From contig CAYGLV010000012.1 of NCBI GenBank assembly GCA_964351025.1, positions 1 to 49,415 on the forward strand: a stretch of DNA of 49,415 nucleotides. The letters are read 5' to 3'. Positions 1 through 8,094 of this stretch are shown piece after piece; position 1 is the first letter of the stretch; the number at the start of each line of letters is the position of its first letter. Origin of the DNA: CAYGLV01 sp964351025 (GTDB lineage Bacteria; Actinomycetota; Thermoleophilia; Gaiellales; Gaiellaceae). The notes under the pieces were generated by a model. It made no database searches. It worked only from the letters and a program-made list of their open reading frames with translations, and had not been told where the DNA came from. The position numbers and the translations under genes were made by a program.

Positions 1-514
1 CGTCGTCGAAGTCGTGGTGGTGGGAGACCGACTCGCGGACGTTGCCGTACTCCTCCGAGGTGCCGGCGGTGTCGAACTTCTCGAGGTCGAGCCCGTGGTC
101 AACGATCGACTGGAGCAGGTTGAGCGTGCCGATCGTGTTCGCCATCATGGTCTCGTACGGTCGGTGCCACGACTCGCCGACGTGCGCCTGGGCGCCGAGA
201 TGGAAGACGTACGGCTTGTCGGGCGCCTTCCCCAGCTCCCGGATGAGGTAGTCCACCGACGTCTTGTCGGTGAGGTCGGCGAAGTGAACCTTCAGCCGGT
301 CGCGCAGGCCCCCGATGTTGTTGAGCGCGCCGCTCGAAGTGGCGCGGACGAGCGCGTGGACGTGTGCGCCCACTTCGACGAGAGCCTCGGTCAGGTGCGA
401 GCCCATGAAGCCGTCGGCGCCGGTGACGAGGACGGTGCGACCGTCGTACGCCGAGCCGAAGTCGCGGCTCAGCGCCTCGAGATCAGCGTCGGTCCAGGTT
501 GTGTCGTTCGTCAT
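1..514 (-). CDS. NAD-dependent epimerase/dehydratase (SDR), 3' end outside window
   Basis: The first ~171 residues of an extended short-chain dehydrogenase, read from the ATG at 514. The Rossmann motif VTGADGFMGSHL lies near residues 29-40, followed by FHLGAQAHVGESWHRP and the AGTSEEYG segment that carries the catalytic Ser/Thr. The YxxxK pair lies beyond the window edge. The sequence resembles GDP-mannose 4,6-dehydratase and dTDP-glucose dehydratase relatives used in nucleotide-sugar synthesis; the exact substrate cannot be assigned from half a protein. It is divergent from the flippase gene that starts about 20 bases away, so the two probably share a promoter region. The neighbours support a role in cell-surface sugar supply. 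Confidence 0.85.
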   Translation of the reverse strand, partial: MTNDTTWTDADLEALSRDFGSAYDGRTVLVTGADGFMGSHLTEALVEVGAHVHALVRATSSGALNNIGGLRDRLKVHFADLTDKTSVDYLIRELGKAPDKPYVFHLGAQAHVGESWHRPYETMMANTIGTLNLLQSIVDHGLDLEKFDTAGTSEEYGNVRESVSHHHDFDD

Positions 515-536
515 CGTCCCTAAGCTTGACGGCGGG

Positions 537-1823
537 TTGAGCAAGGGTAGCGTTTCATACGGCGGAAGCACCGTCTCGAGCGGCGTCATCACGGCGCTCT
601 CGACGGTCGTCGTCAGCGCGGCTGCGGCGGCTGCGTCGATCCTGATCGCGCACCGGTTCGGGCGCACGCACGAGACCGACGGCTTCTTCGTGGCCTACGG
701 CGTCTACCTGGTGTTGACACTCGCGGCGCAAGCGTCCCGCGTCGTCGTGCTGCCACCTCTGACGCGGGCCCGCGAGGAGGACCGCCTGCGCGGCGAGCTC
801 GGCGGGTTCGGTGCGGCGCTCGCGGTCGTCTCGGCACCGGCGGTGGCCGTCGCGGTGGTCATCGGCCTCGTCGTCTCCGGGAGCGCGACAACCGATGCCT
901 TCGCCGCGGCGCTGCCGTGGTTCGTCGCCGCGGGCGTGCTCCAGCTCTACGCCGGGCTCGCCGCGAGTGCGCTCGCCGCCCACGACAGCTACGGAGTCGC
1001 CGCACTCGGCTACGCCGCCGGCGCGGTCGCGGGCGTCGGCCTCTTCGCGGCGCTGCTCGACCATGGGCTGCAGGCGCTCGCTTGGGGCCAGCTGTTCAAC
1101 AGCGCGATCGCACTCGGCATTCCGCTCGCCGCGCTTGCGGTGCGGCGCGTCGGCCGCGGTGGCGGCGCGGTCCAGCTGCGACGCCGGCTGTGGGCGCTCG
1201 CACGCGGCGCGGCCGTCCCGGTTGCACTGCAGCTTCTGTACGTGATCGCAAACGCGTTTGCCCTGGGGCTCGGCCGAGGCAAGGCGACAACGTTCAGCTA
1301 CGCGTACTTCTTCGCGAGCTTCCTCGTCGCCGTGACCGCCTCTGCTCTCGCGCTTGTGTCCTCCGCGCCGCTGACGAGGCGCGGGCTGTCGCCGGAGAGG
1401 GCGGCCAGGCACGTCGTCAACACGTCGTGGATCAGCTTGGCGGTGATCCTCGGCCCGATGGGCGTCTTCGCAGTCGTCGGCGATCGGATCGTCTCCGCCG
1501 TCCTCGGCGACGCGTACGCCGGGGACGCCGGGCACGAGCTCGGCCGGCTCATCGTCTTCTTCGGCCCGTGGATGGTCATCACGGTCGCCCTGACCGTGAC
1601 CTTCCCGCTGATCTTCGTGGCCGAGCGGCCGACCGTGCTGGTCCCGCTCGCCGTCGCTCTGCCGCTCGTCCAGGTTCCGCTCGCGTGGGGGCTNNNNNNN
1701 NNNNNNNNNNNNNNNNNNNNNNNNNNNNNNNNNNNNNNNNNNNNNNNNNNNNNNNNNNNNNNNNNNNNNNNNNNNNNNNNNNNNNNNNNNNNNGCGTGGG
1801 CGTACATTCGGGCCTTGAACTAG
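537..1823 (+). CDS. MOP-superfamily polysaccharide/lipid flippase (MurJ/Wzx-like), interrupted by assembly gap
   Basis: A strongly hydrophobic protein with many transmembrane segments. The N-terminal part (VVVSAAAAAASILIAHRFGRTHETDGFF, split here only for reference) resembles MurJ/Wzx flippases, where a first helix is followed by a charged RxxGxxxxxDxF-type segment. This family moves undecaprenyl-linked sugars across the membrane. The reading frame opens far upstream, but the upstream part overlaps the divergent SDR gene and is not hydrophobic, so TTG at 537 is the most plausible start; a TAAGCT box lies at 521-526. A 100-N gap at 1694-1793 removes part of the C-terminus. The final nine codons (to TAG at 1821) join in frame, but the true gap length is unknown, so they may not belong to this protein. 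Confidence 0.7.
   Translation: MSKGSVSYGGSTVSSGVITALSTVVVSAAAAAASILIAHRFGRTHETDGFFVAYGVYLVLTLAAQASRVVVLPPLTRAREEDRLRGELGGFGAALAVVSAPAVAVAVVIGLVVSGSATTDAFAAALPWFVAAGVLQLYAGLAASALAAHDSYGVAALGYAAGAVAGVGLFAALLDHGLQALAWGQLFNSAIALGIPLAALAVRRVGRGGGAVQLRRRLWALARGAAVPVALQLLYVIANAFALGLGRGKATTFSYAYFFASFLVAVTASALALVSSAPLTRRGLSPERAARHVVNTSWISLAVILGPMGVFAVVGDRIVSAVLGDAYAGDAGHELGRLIVFFGPWMVITVALTVTFPLIFVAERPTVLVPLAVALPLVQVPLAWGXXXXXXXXXXXXXXXXXXXXXXXXXXXXXXXXXXAWAYIRALN
1694..1793. other. Assembly gap (100 N)
   Basis: Exactly 100 N, the usual placeholder for a gap of unknown size. It interrupts the flippase gene. Confidence 0.99.
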
Positions 1824-1826
1824 AGT
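1821..1826 (+). promoter_or_regulatory. -10 box TAGAGT, probable leaderless promoter
   Basis: TAGAGT is followed after 7 bases by GTG at 1834. No Shine-Dalgarno is present. The box overlaps the stop codon of the preceding reading frame. Confidence 0.5.
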
Positions 1827-1833
1827 GCCCGCC

Positions 1834-2565
1834 GTGCTCCGGGACGCCGTCAAGCGGCTCGCCGCCCGCATATCGCGCACTCCGGTCGGGAGGGACCTCG
1901 TCCACGCTGCTGTCCTCCAGGACCCGAGTGCGACGCGCTTCGCCCGGGTCGGGCGCTGGCCGGCCGAGGTGCGCGGCTTCGAAGATCTGATGTTCCTCTT
2001 CTCGAGCAACCAGCTGAACCACGGCATCGCGTCGCTCCAGCTCGACGAGGCGGCGCTGCTCTACCGGCTCGCTCGCGGTGCCGGCCCTGCCACGCTCGCC
2101 GAGATCGGGCGCTTCAAGGGCGGCAGCACGATGATCATGGCGTCCGCCATGCACTCCGAGGCGGAGCTCTGGTCGTACGACCTCCACGTCGCGCTCCGTG
2201 CGGACATGCCCGGCGAGCAGCTCGACCGCGAGCTGCTGGACGCGCTTCGCCGCTACGGCCTCGACTCCCGCGTGCATCTGATCGTCGGCGACTCGCGGAC
2301 AGTCGAGCCGCCGCCGCAGCCGTGCGCGGTCGTCTTCATCGACGGCGATCACACATACGAGGGCGCTAGCGCCGACTACGTCCGCTGGCGCGAGCTCGTC
2401 TCTCCGGGTGGTCATCTGCTCTTCCACGACGCAGTCGACACGGGCGGGTACGGCAACCACTATCCCGGGATCTCGCGTCTCGTCGCCGAGATCGAGCGGG
2501 ACGACGCGGCGTTCGAACGCCGGCCGAACGCAGGCTCGATCGCCCACTTCGTCCGGCGCGGTTGA
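1834..2565 (+). CDS. Class I SAM-dependent methyltransferase
   Basis: About 243 residues. The SAM-binding region is TLAEIGRFKGGSTMIMA, with the acidic strand ending SYDLHV, and a later FIDGDHTYEGASADY segment followed by LVSPGGHLLFHDAV. This layout is typical of Methyltransf_24-type enzymes found in polysaccharide and glycan-modification clusters. The acceptor is unknown; a sugar O-methyl transfer is likely from context. The frame is also open from GTG 1825, but GTG 1834 fits the TAGAGT box 7 bases upstream. It lies just before a family 2 glycosyltransferase, separated by only a few bases, so the two are probably cotranscribed. Confidence 0.8.
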   Translation: MLRDAVKRLAARISRTPVGRDLVHAAVLQDPSATRFARVGRWPAEVRGFEDLMFLFSSNQLNHGIASLQLDEAALLYRLARGAGPATLAEIGRFKGGSTMIMASAMHSEAELWSYDLHVALRADMPGEQLDRELLDALRRYGLDSRVHLIVGDSRTVEPPPQPCAVVFIDGDHTYEGASADYVRWRELVSPGGHLLFHDAVDTGGYGNHYPGISRLVAEIERDDAAFERRPNAGSIAHFVRRG

Positions 2566-2570
2566 CGGGG

Positions 2571-3452
2571 ATGGCCACGCTGATCGCGGTCGTCCTCAAC
2601 TGGAACGGGGGCGAGGACACGCTGCGTGCGCTCGAGTCGCTCGCCGGCCTCGAGACGATCTGTGTCGACAACGGCTCCACCGACGGCTCCGACCGCGAAG
2701 TGGAGCGCCGTTTCCCCTCGGTCGAGCTCATCCGGACGGGTGCGAATCTCGGCTTCGCGGGCGGCAACAATGTCGGGATCCGGCGCGCGCTCGAGCGAGG
2801 TGCCGACTGGGTCCTGCTGCTGAACAACGACGCCGTCGCCGACAAGGGGATTGCGGGCGCGCTCCTGCGGGCCGCCGAGGCCCGGCCCGACGCGGGCCTG
2901 CTCGCCTGCAAGGTCTACTTCTCGGACCCGCCCGACGTGATCCAGTCCGCAGGCGCGTCGTTCAACGCCCTGCTCGGATACAGCGGCAGGCCCACTGGCC
3001 ACGGCCGGCGCGACGACGGGCGCTTCGACGACCTGCGTGACGTCGAGCGGGCAGACGGGGCGGCGATGGCTGTTTCCCGTGCGGCCGCGCAGCGCGTTGG
3101 GCTGCTCGACGAGGACCTGTTCGCGTACGTCGAGGATGTCGACTGGTCACTGCGGATGCGCACCGCCGGGCTTGCAGTCGTCTTCGTCCCGGAGGCAAGA
3201 GTCTGGCACCGGGGCTCGGCGTCGACAGGCGGCGCGGCGTCGCTCGCCAACCTCTACTACAGCACGCGCAACACGATCGTCGTCTGCGAGCGCCACCGGC
3301 CGCTGCCGCGCGGGCTCGCGGCGCTCCGGCGGGGAGCGATCGTCTCGGCGCACACCGTCCAGTGCGTGCGTCACCCGCGTCGGGGCCGAGCCGTGTGGGC
3401 GGTCGTGCGAGGGTGGCGCGACGCCAGGCGGGGCAGATCCGGCCGTCTCTAG
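2571..3452 (+). CDS. Glycosyltransferase family 2 (rhamnosyltransferase-like)
   Basis: A GT-A fold enzyme of about 293 residues. It begins MATLIAVVLNWNGGEDTLRAL, with the nucleotide-binding segment VDNGSTDGSDRE, then LGFAGGNNVGIRRAL and the DxD-type region LLLNNDAV. The acceptor-side segment DEDLFAYVEDVDWSLRMR, near residues 177-194, holds the ED catalytic-base motif of WcaA/RfbN-type rhamnosyl and related transferases. ATG 2571 is chosen; an upstream TTG at 2562 overlaps the methyltransferase stop. It probably adds one sugar to a lipid-linked repeat unit at the cytoplasmic face. Donor and acceptor cannot be told from the sequence. Confidence 0.85.
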   Translation: MATLIAVVLNWNGGEDTLRALESLAGLETICVDNGSTDGSDREVERRFPSVELIRTGANLGFAGGNNVGIRRALERGADWVLLLNNDAVADKGIAGALLRAAEARPDAGLLACKVYFSDPPDVIQSAGASFNALLGYSGRPTGHGRRDDGRFDDLRDVERADGAAMAVSRAAAQRVGLLDEDLFAYVEDVDWSLRMRTAGLAVVFVPEARVWHRGSASTGGAASLANLYYSTRNTIVVCERHRPLPRGLAALRRGAIVSAHTVQCVRHPRRGRAVWAVVRGWRDARRGRSGRL

Positions 3453-3510
3453 CGCCGTATCTCGCCGGGTGGACGCGAACTCCCCAGGGACGCCTTGCGC
3501 TGACGCTTGG

Positions 3511-3516
3511 TAGGTT
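3511..3516 (+). promoter_or_regulatory. -10 box TAGGTT, probable leaderless promoter
   Basis: TAGGTT sits 8 bases before ATG 3525, with no ribosome-binding site between them. Confidence 0.5.
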
Positions 3517-3524
3517 CCGGGTCG

Positions 3525-4637
3525 ATGCGCATTCTCGTCACGGGCGGCGCCGGCTTCATCGGCTCGCACCTCGTGGACATCCTGCTCGCCCGCGGCGACG
3601 AGGTGCGTATCCTCGACTCGCTCGATCCGCAGGTGCACGACGGCGTCCCGGCGTACCTGAGCCCGGAGGCCGAGCTCGTCGTCGGCGACGTGCGCGACCA
3701 CGAGGCCGTGCGTCGCTGTCTCGAGAGCTGCGACCGCTTTGTCCATCTCGCCGCCGCCGTCGGCGTCGGTCAATCCATGTACGAGATCGAGCGCTACACG
3801 TCGGTCAACGCGATCGGCTGCGCGGTCGTGCTCGAGGAGGCGACCGCCGCGCGCGACGGGCTGGAGAAGATCGTTGTCGCCTCATCCATGTCCATCTACG
3901 GCGAAGGTGCCTACCGCTGCCCGGCCGAGGACGTGGAGGTGCTCGTCGAGTCGCGGCCCGAGGCGCAGCTCCTGCGGCGCGAGTGGGAGCCGCGCTGCCC
4001 CGCGTGCAGCGCCGTGCTCGAGCCCCTGCCGACGAGCGAGCGCAAGCCGTTGCAGCCGACCTCGATCTACGCGGTCGGGAAGCGCGACCACGAGGAGATG
4101 ACGCTTGCCTGGAGCCGGGCCTATGGCGTACCGGCGACCGCGCTGCGCTTCTTCAATGTCTACGGGCCGCGGCAGGCGCTCTCGAACCCCTACACGGGAG
4201 TCGCTGCCATCTTCGCCTCGCGCCTGCTCAACGATCGGCCGCCGGTGATCTTCGAGGACGGGCTCCAGGCACGCGACTTCGTTCACGTCGGCGACATCGC
4301 CCGGGGCATCCTGCTCGCGCTCGAGCCCGGCGCGGGTGACGGCGCCGCGATCAACCTCGGCACCGGGCGCTCGACGAGCGTTCTCGACGTCGCGTCGGCG
4401 CTCTCGGCGGGGCTTGGCAAGGAGCTCGAGCCGGAGATCCGCAACGAGTTCCGGGCCGGTGACATCCGGCACTGCTTCGCGGACGTCTCCCGGGCCCGCG
4501 ATTTGCTCGGGTTCGAGCCCGGCGTCGAGTTCTTGGAGGGGACAGCGGAGCTCGCCGGTTGGCTCGCGGGGCAGGACGCGAACGACCGCGTCGCGGACGC
4601 GACCGACCAGCTCGCGCGTCGCGGGCTGACCCGCTAG
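3525..4637 (+). CDS. NAD-dependent epimerase, dTDP-L-rhamnose 4-epimerase-like
   Basis: An extended SDR of about 370 residues. It has the N-terminal Rossmann motif MRILVTGGAGFIGSHLVD, the catalytic serine in VVASSMSIYGEG, and the YxxxK motif YAVGK. A Cys pair in EPRCPACSAVLEP lies in an insertion before the catalytic Tyr. From memory, this insertion marks the WbiB-type dTDP-L-rhamnose 4-epimerases that make dTDP-6-deoxy-L-talose; the pair could bind a metal. RFFNVYGPRQALSNPYTG and DFVHVGDIARGI follow, as is usual for the family. The far-upstream TTG is rejected because ATG 3525 fits the TAGGTT box. The 3' end overlaps the convergent GT4 gene by 4 bases. Confidence 0.8.
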   Translation: MRILVTGGAGFIGSHLVDILLARGDEVRILDSLDPQVHDGVPAYLSPEAELVVGDVRDHEAVRRCLESCDRFVHLAAAVGVGQSMYEIERYTSVNAIGCAVVLEEATAARDGLEKIVVASSMSIYGEGAYRCPAEDVEVLVESRPEAQLLRREWEPRCPACSAVLEPLPTSERKPLQPTSIYAVGKRDHEEMTLAWSRAYGVPATALRFFNVYGPRQALSNPYTGVAAIFASRLLNDRPPVIFEDGLQARDFVHVGDIARGILLALEPGAGDGAAINLGTGRSTSVLDVASALSAGLGKELEPEIRNEFRAGDIRHCFADVSRARDLLGFEPGVEFLEGTAELAGWLAGQDANDRVADATDQLARRGLTR

Positions 4638-5689
4638 AGGAGCGTGCGGTAGGCGGCCTCGTGCGCTGCCGCCGTTGCCTCCCACGTGAACCGGGCGGCG
4701 CGCTCGAGTCCGGCCGCGACGAACGGTGCCGGATTGTCGAGGACTCCGAGCGTGACTGCGGCGATCTCCTCGGTGTCGAGCGGGTCGAAGAACGCAGCTG
4801 CGTCTCCACAAGCCTCGGGCAGCGAGCCCGCACTGGAGCACGCGACGGGGCAGCCGCTGGCCATCGCCTCGAGTGGCGGCATGCCGAAGCCCTCGTAGAG
4901 GCTGGGGAAGACGAGGCACGTGGCGCGGCGGTAGAGCGAGGCGAGCTCGTCCTCCGGCACGTGTCCGAGCGCCCGCACCCCTTCGGGCACCGGCTTCCCC
5001 GCGTGTCCGCCGCCCGTCAGGATGAGCTCGAGCTCCGGCCGCTCGCGGCGGACGAGCGCGAAGGCCTCGAACAGCCGCTCGTGGTTCTTGTGCGGCCAGC
5101 GGCGGGCCGGATAGAGCAGGAACGGCTCGCGTTGCTCGTCTCCCGGTCGGTAGAGCTCGTGGTCCACGCCGAGGTGGATCGCGCGGACCCGCTCCGGCGC
5201 GATGCCGAGCCGCTCGATCACGCTCTGGCGGACGAACTGGCTGATCGCGATCACGAGGTGGGCGTGGCGCGCCGAGCGCTCGTGGGTGTGACGGCGAAAC
5301 AGCCGCTCCGCGCGCCCGAACAGCTCCGGGTGGTCGAGGTGCTGGAGGTCGAGGATCGTCACCGCCGTCGGCGTGTCGGGAAGCGTTGGGAGCGCGATCG
5401 CCAGCGGATAGTGGATCGCCTCCAGCCGGCCGAGACGGCGGCGCAGTGGCCGTGGGCGGCCCGCCGCCAGCCCCATCGCCAGCAGCCGTTGCGGGACGGT
5501 GTGCGCTGCGCGGTACTCGGGCACCTGCACCTCGGGGAGCCCGCAGCCGGCGCCGGCTGCGACCGGCGGCACGAAGGCCGCGTAGTCGAGCGTTCCCGCG
5601 CGGGCAAGTCCCCGACAGAGCCCGCGCGCATAGGTCTCGGCTCCGCCGACTTCGCCGGGTACGAGCGTGAGCAGGCTGATCCCGACCAT
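4634..5689 (-). CDS. Glycosyltransferase family 4
   Basis: A retaining GT-B enzyme of about 351 residues starting MVGISLLTLVPGEVGGAETYARGL, with the typical glycine-rich N-terminal GGAE turn. The C-terminal donor-binding half has LLYPARRWPHKNHERL and the E-x7-E motif in FPSLYEGFGMPPLEAMASGCPV. ATG 5689 is chosen over the longer open frame because a TAGGTT box lies 5 bases upstream and the extra N-terminal residues run into the divergent gmd promoter. The sugar is unknown. It is the only glycosyltransferase on the minus strand in the first 13 kb. Confidence 0.85.
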   Translation of the reverse strand: MVGISLLTLVPGEVGGAETYARGLCRGLARAGTLDYAAFVPPVAAGAGCGLPEVQVPEYRAAHTVPQRLLAMGLAAGRPRPLRRRLGRLEAIHYPLAIALPTLPDTPTAVTILDLQHLDHPELFGRAERLFRRHTHERSARHAHLVIAISQFVRQSVIERLGIAPERVRAIHLGVDHELYRPGDEQREPFLLYPARRWPHKNHERLFEAFALVRRERPELELILTGGGHAGKPVPEGVRALGHVPEDELASLYRRATCLVFPSLYEGFGMPPLEAMASGCPVACSSAGSLPEACGDAAAFFDPLDTEEIAAVTLGVLDNPAPFVAAGLERAARFTWEATAAAHEAAYRTLL

Positions 5690-5694
5690 GCTGC

Positions 5695-5700
5695 AACCTA
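5695..5700 (-). promoter_or_regulatory. -10 box TAGGTT for the minus-strand GT4 gene
   Basis: Read on the minus strand, TAGGTT is 5 bases before ATG 5689. It shares two base pairs with the TAAGCT box of gmd on the other strand, so the two polymerase sites overlap. Confidence 0.45.
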
Positions 5701-5704
5701 AGCT
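5699..5704 (+). promoter_or_regulatory. -10 box TAAGCT for gmd
   Basis: TAAGCT is followed after 7 bases by GTG 5712. It overlaps the minus-strand TAGGTT box. Confidence 0.5.
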
Positions 5705-5711
5705 ATCCGTC

Positions 5712-6698
5712 GTGGTCGACAAGCGCGCTCTCATCACCGGCATCGGCGGCCAGGACGGGTCGTTCCTCTCCGAGCTCCTCGTCGAGCACGGCTACGAGGT
5801 CACCGGCATCGTCCACCGGCCCGCGACCGCGTACGGGGAGAATCTCGCAGGCGTCGCCGGCCGCGTCGAGCTGGTCGAGGCGGACGTTCTCGACGAGTCG
5901 GCGATGTCGCGCCTGCTCGCCGAGCGGCGGCCGCACGAGGTCTACAACCTCGCCGCCCCGTCGTTCGTCCCGCGCTCGTGGGACGAGCCGGTGCGTACCG
6001 CTGAGTTCGCAGCGGTCGGCGTCACGTCACTGCTCGAGGCGATCCGCGCCGTCGATCCGGCGATCCGCTTTTATCAGGCGTCCTCGAGCGAGATCTTCGG
6101 GGAGCCGCGCGAGTCGCCGCAGACCGAGGCGACACCGCTCGCACCGCTCACGCCGTATGGCGTGGCGAAGGCGTATGGGCACTTCATCACCCAGAGCTAC
6201 CGGCACCGGTACGGGCTCTTCGGCTGCTGCGGGATCCTCTACAACCACGAGTCACCGCGGCGGCCGCTCGACTTCCTGCCGCGCAAGGTCTGCCGGGCCG
6301 CGGCGGCGATCTCGCTCGGGCTCGAGAAGGAAGTGGCGCTCGGCGACCTCGACGCGCGCCGCGACTGGGGGTATGCGCGCGACTACGTCAACGCGATGTG
6401 GCTGATGCTTCAGGCGGACGATCCCGCCGACTACATCGTGGCTACCGGGCAGGCCCACTCCGTGGGCGAGCTCGTGGAGCTCGCTTTCGCGCACGTCGGG
6501 CTCGATTGGCGCGAGCACGTTCGAACGGACGAGTCGCTACGGCGGGGCAAGGCCGAGCTCCACCGGCTCGTCGGGGACGCCTCGCGTGCGCGGGAGCGGC
6601 TCGGGTGGGCGCCGAGCGTGGCGTTCGAGGCGCTCGTGCGCCTGCTCGTGGACGCGGAGCTCGACCGGCTCCGGGGCTCGGAGCCGGCCGTACGGTAG
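5712..6698 (+). CDS. gmd: GDP-mannose 4,6-dehydratase
   Basis: About 328 residues. The enzyme converts GDP-D-mannose to GDP-4-keto-6-deoxy-D-mannose, the precursor of GDP-fucose, GDP-rhamnose and related sugars. The family signature GIGGQDGSFLSELL lies at the N-terminus. EVYNLAAPSFVPRSWDEP follows, then the catalytic serines in FYQASSSEIFGEP, YxxxK in YGVAK, and the substrate-binding segment LYNHESPRRPLDFLPRK. DARRDWGYARDYVNAMWLML is also typical. GTG 5712 is preferred to the upstream ATG at 5667, which would overlap the divergent GT4 gene. No reductase that would complete fucose or rhamnose synthesis is adjacent, unless the truncated SDR at the window start does so. Confidence 0.9.
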   Translation: MVDKRALITGIGGQDGSFLSELLVEHGYEVTGIVHRPATAYGENLAGVAGRVELVEADVLDESAMSRLLAERRPHEVYNLAAPSFVPRSWDEPVRTAEFAAVGVTSLLEAIRAVDPAIRFYQASSSEIFGEPRESPQTEATPLAPLTPYGVAKAYGHFITQSYRHRYGLFGCCGILYNHESPRRPLDFLPRKVCRAAAAISLGLEKEVALGDLDARRDWGYARDYVNAMWLMLQADDPADYIVATGQAHSVGELVELAFAHVGLDWREHVRTDESLRRGKAELHRLVGDASRARERLGWAPSVAFEALVRLLVDAELDRLRGSEPAVR

Positions 6699-6720
6699 CT
6701 GGGAAATCCTGGGCCACGGC

Positions 6721-6726
6721 TAGAAT
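6721..6726 (+). promoter_or_regulatory. -10 box TAGAAT, probable leaderless promoter
   Basis: TAGAAT is 6 bases before ATG 6733. No Shine-Dalgarno is visible. Confidence 0.5.
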
Positions 6727-6732
6727 GCAGCG

Positions 6733-7046
6733 ATGCCCGGCGGAGACGACAAAACAACGCGCTCTGCAGGGATTTCTGACAATGAGCTTGTGGACGTCGG
6801 TGCGCTGCTCGACCGGCTGCGCGAGGAGGTGCGCCGGTCCGGCGGCGACCCCGGCGGCGCGAGCACGAGCGGCGCCGGGTCGCGGCTCGCCGCACGTAGC
6901 GAGGCGGAGCGCCTCTGGCCCGTATCCGCCGACCGGGGGCTGAGGCTGCGGCCCGGCGTCCGCGGCGGCCTCGGCACCCCGGTGAAGGCGGTCCTGCGCA
7001 GGCTGATGCGCTGGTACGTCGAGCCGCTCGCCTACGACCAGCGCTC
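6733..7046 (+). CDS. N-terminal fragment of an unassigned protein, cut by assembly gap
   Basis: 105 residues before a 100-N gap. The fragment has an acidic/helical start (DVGALLDRLREEVRRSGG), a low-complexity Gly/Ser/Ala stretch, and an Arg-rich helical end (LRRLMRWYVEPLAYDQR). From memory, such N-terminal regions precede the catalytic domain in actinobacterial methyltransferases of polysaccharide loci. They are not a normal N-terminus for the GT4 domain that follows the gap. I therefore treat the two sides as probably different genes, with the end of this one lost in the gap. The joined reading frame across the N run is not evidence of fusion. Confidence 0.5.
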
Positions 7047-7146
7047 NNNNNNNNNNNNNNNNNNNNNNNNNNNNNNNNNNNNNNNNNNNNNNNNNNNNNN
7101 NNNNNNNNNNNNNNNNNNNNNNNNNNNNNNNNNNNNNNNNNNNNNN
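7047..7146. other. Assembly gap (100 N)
   Basis: Exactly 100 N of unknown real length, between an N-terminal helical fragment and a GT4 body. Confidence 0.99.
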
Positions 7147-8094
7147 GAGCTCCGCGGCCGCGGGCACGAGACCGAGCTCGTGACCGTCCCGTTCAAGTGG
7201 TATCCGGGCACTCGCGTGCTCACGCAGGCCTTCCTCTGGCGGCTGCTCGACCTCGAGGAGTCCGACGGCCGCCCGATCGACCTCGTCGTGGCGACGAAGT
7301 TTCCGTCGTACGCCGTGCGCCACCCGAACAAGCGCGTGTGGGTGCTGCACCAGTTCCGCCAGGCCTACGAGCTCGACCGCACTGAGCTCGGCCAGTTCGG
7401 CGAGTCCGCTGCCGATCGGGCGCTTCGCCGTAAGGTGCAGGAGCTCGACCGGGTCGCTCTCGGCGAGGCGCAGCGGCTCTTCGCGACGTCGCGTAACGTC
7501 GCCGACCGGCTCGAGCGCGCGACGGGGCTGCAGCCCGAGCTGATGCCACACCCCCCGCAGGAGCTGCACTATCGCTGCGACGGATACGGGGACTTCGTCC
7601 TCTCGGTCAACCGGCTCGACCGTGCCAAGCGGATCGACCTGCTGCTCGAGGCAGCCGCCCTCGATCCGTCCCTGAACGTCGTGATCGCCGGCGACGGGCC
7701 CGACCGGGCTCGGCTCGAGGCGCTCGCGCGCGAGCGCGGGCTCGACGGCCGCGTCCGCTTCGCCGGCCGCGTGGACGAGGACGAGCTCACGCGGCTGTAC
7801 GCGACGTGCCTTGCGGTCTACTACGCGCCGGTGGACGAGGACTTCGGAATGGTGCCGTACGAGGCGTTCCTGTCGGAGAAGCCCGTGCTGACGACGACCG
7901 ACGCCGGAGGGCCGCTGGAGATCGTGGCCGACGGCAGCACCGGTCTCGTCTGCGCGCCCGAGCCGGCCGAGCTTGCCCGGGCGCTCGAGTTCCTGCGCGG
8001 CCACCCCGACGACGCTCGGACCTACGGGCGCGCGGGCAAGGCGATAGCCGAGCAGGTGACGTGGGACCGCTGCATCGAGAGGCTGCTCGCGTGA
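7147..8094 (+). CDS. Glycosyltransferase family 4, 5' end lost in gap
   Basis: About 315 residues of a GT-B enzyme. The first visible residues, ELRGRGHETELVTVPFKWYPG, correspond to a point about 25-30 residues into a normal GT4, so only the N-terminal strand and glycine loop are missing. The acceptor half ends with FATSRNVADRLERATG. The donor half has DFVLSVNRLDRAKRIDLLLEA, the VIAGDGPDRARLEALA strand, and the E-x7-E region DEDFGMVPYEAFLSEKPV. The donor nucleotide sugar is unknown. The stop TGA overlaps the GTG of the next gene (GTGA), so the two are translationally coupled. Confidence 0.8.
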   Translation, partial: ELRGRGHETELVTVPFKWYPGTRVLTQAFLWRLLDLEESDGRPIDLVVATKFPSYAVRHPNKRVWVLHQFRQAYELDRTELGQFGESAADRALRRKVQELDRVALGEAQRLFATSRNVADRLERATGLQPELMPHPPQELHYRCDGYGDFVLSVNRLDRAKRIDLLLEAAALDPSLNVVIAGDGPDRARLEALARERGLDGRVRFAGRVDEDELTRLYATCLAVYYAPVDEDFGMVPYEAFLSEKPVLTTTDAGGPLEIVADGSTGLVCAPEPAELARALEFLRGHPDDARTYGRAGKAIAEQVTWDRCIERLLA

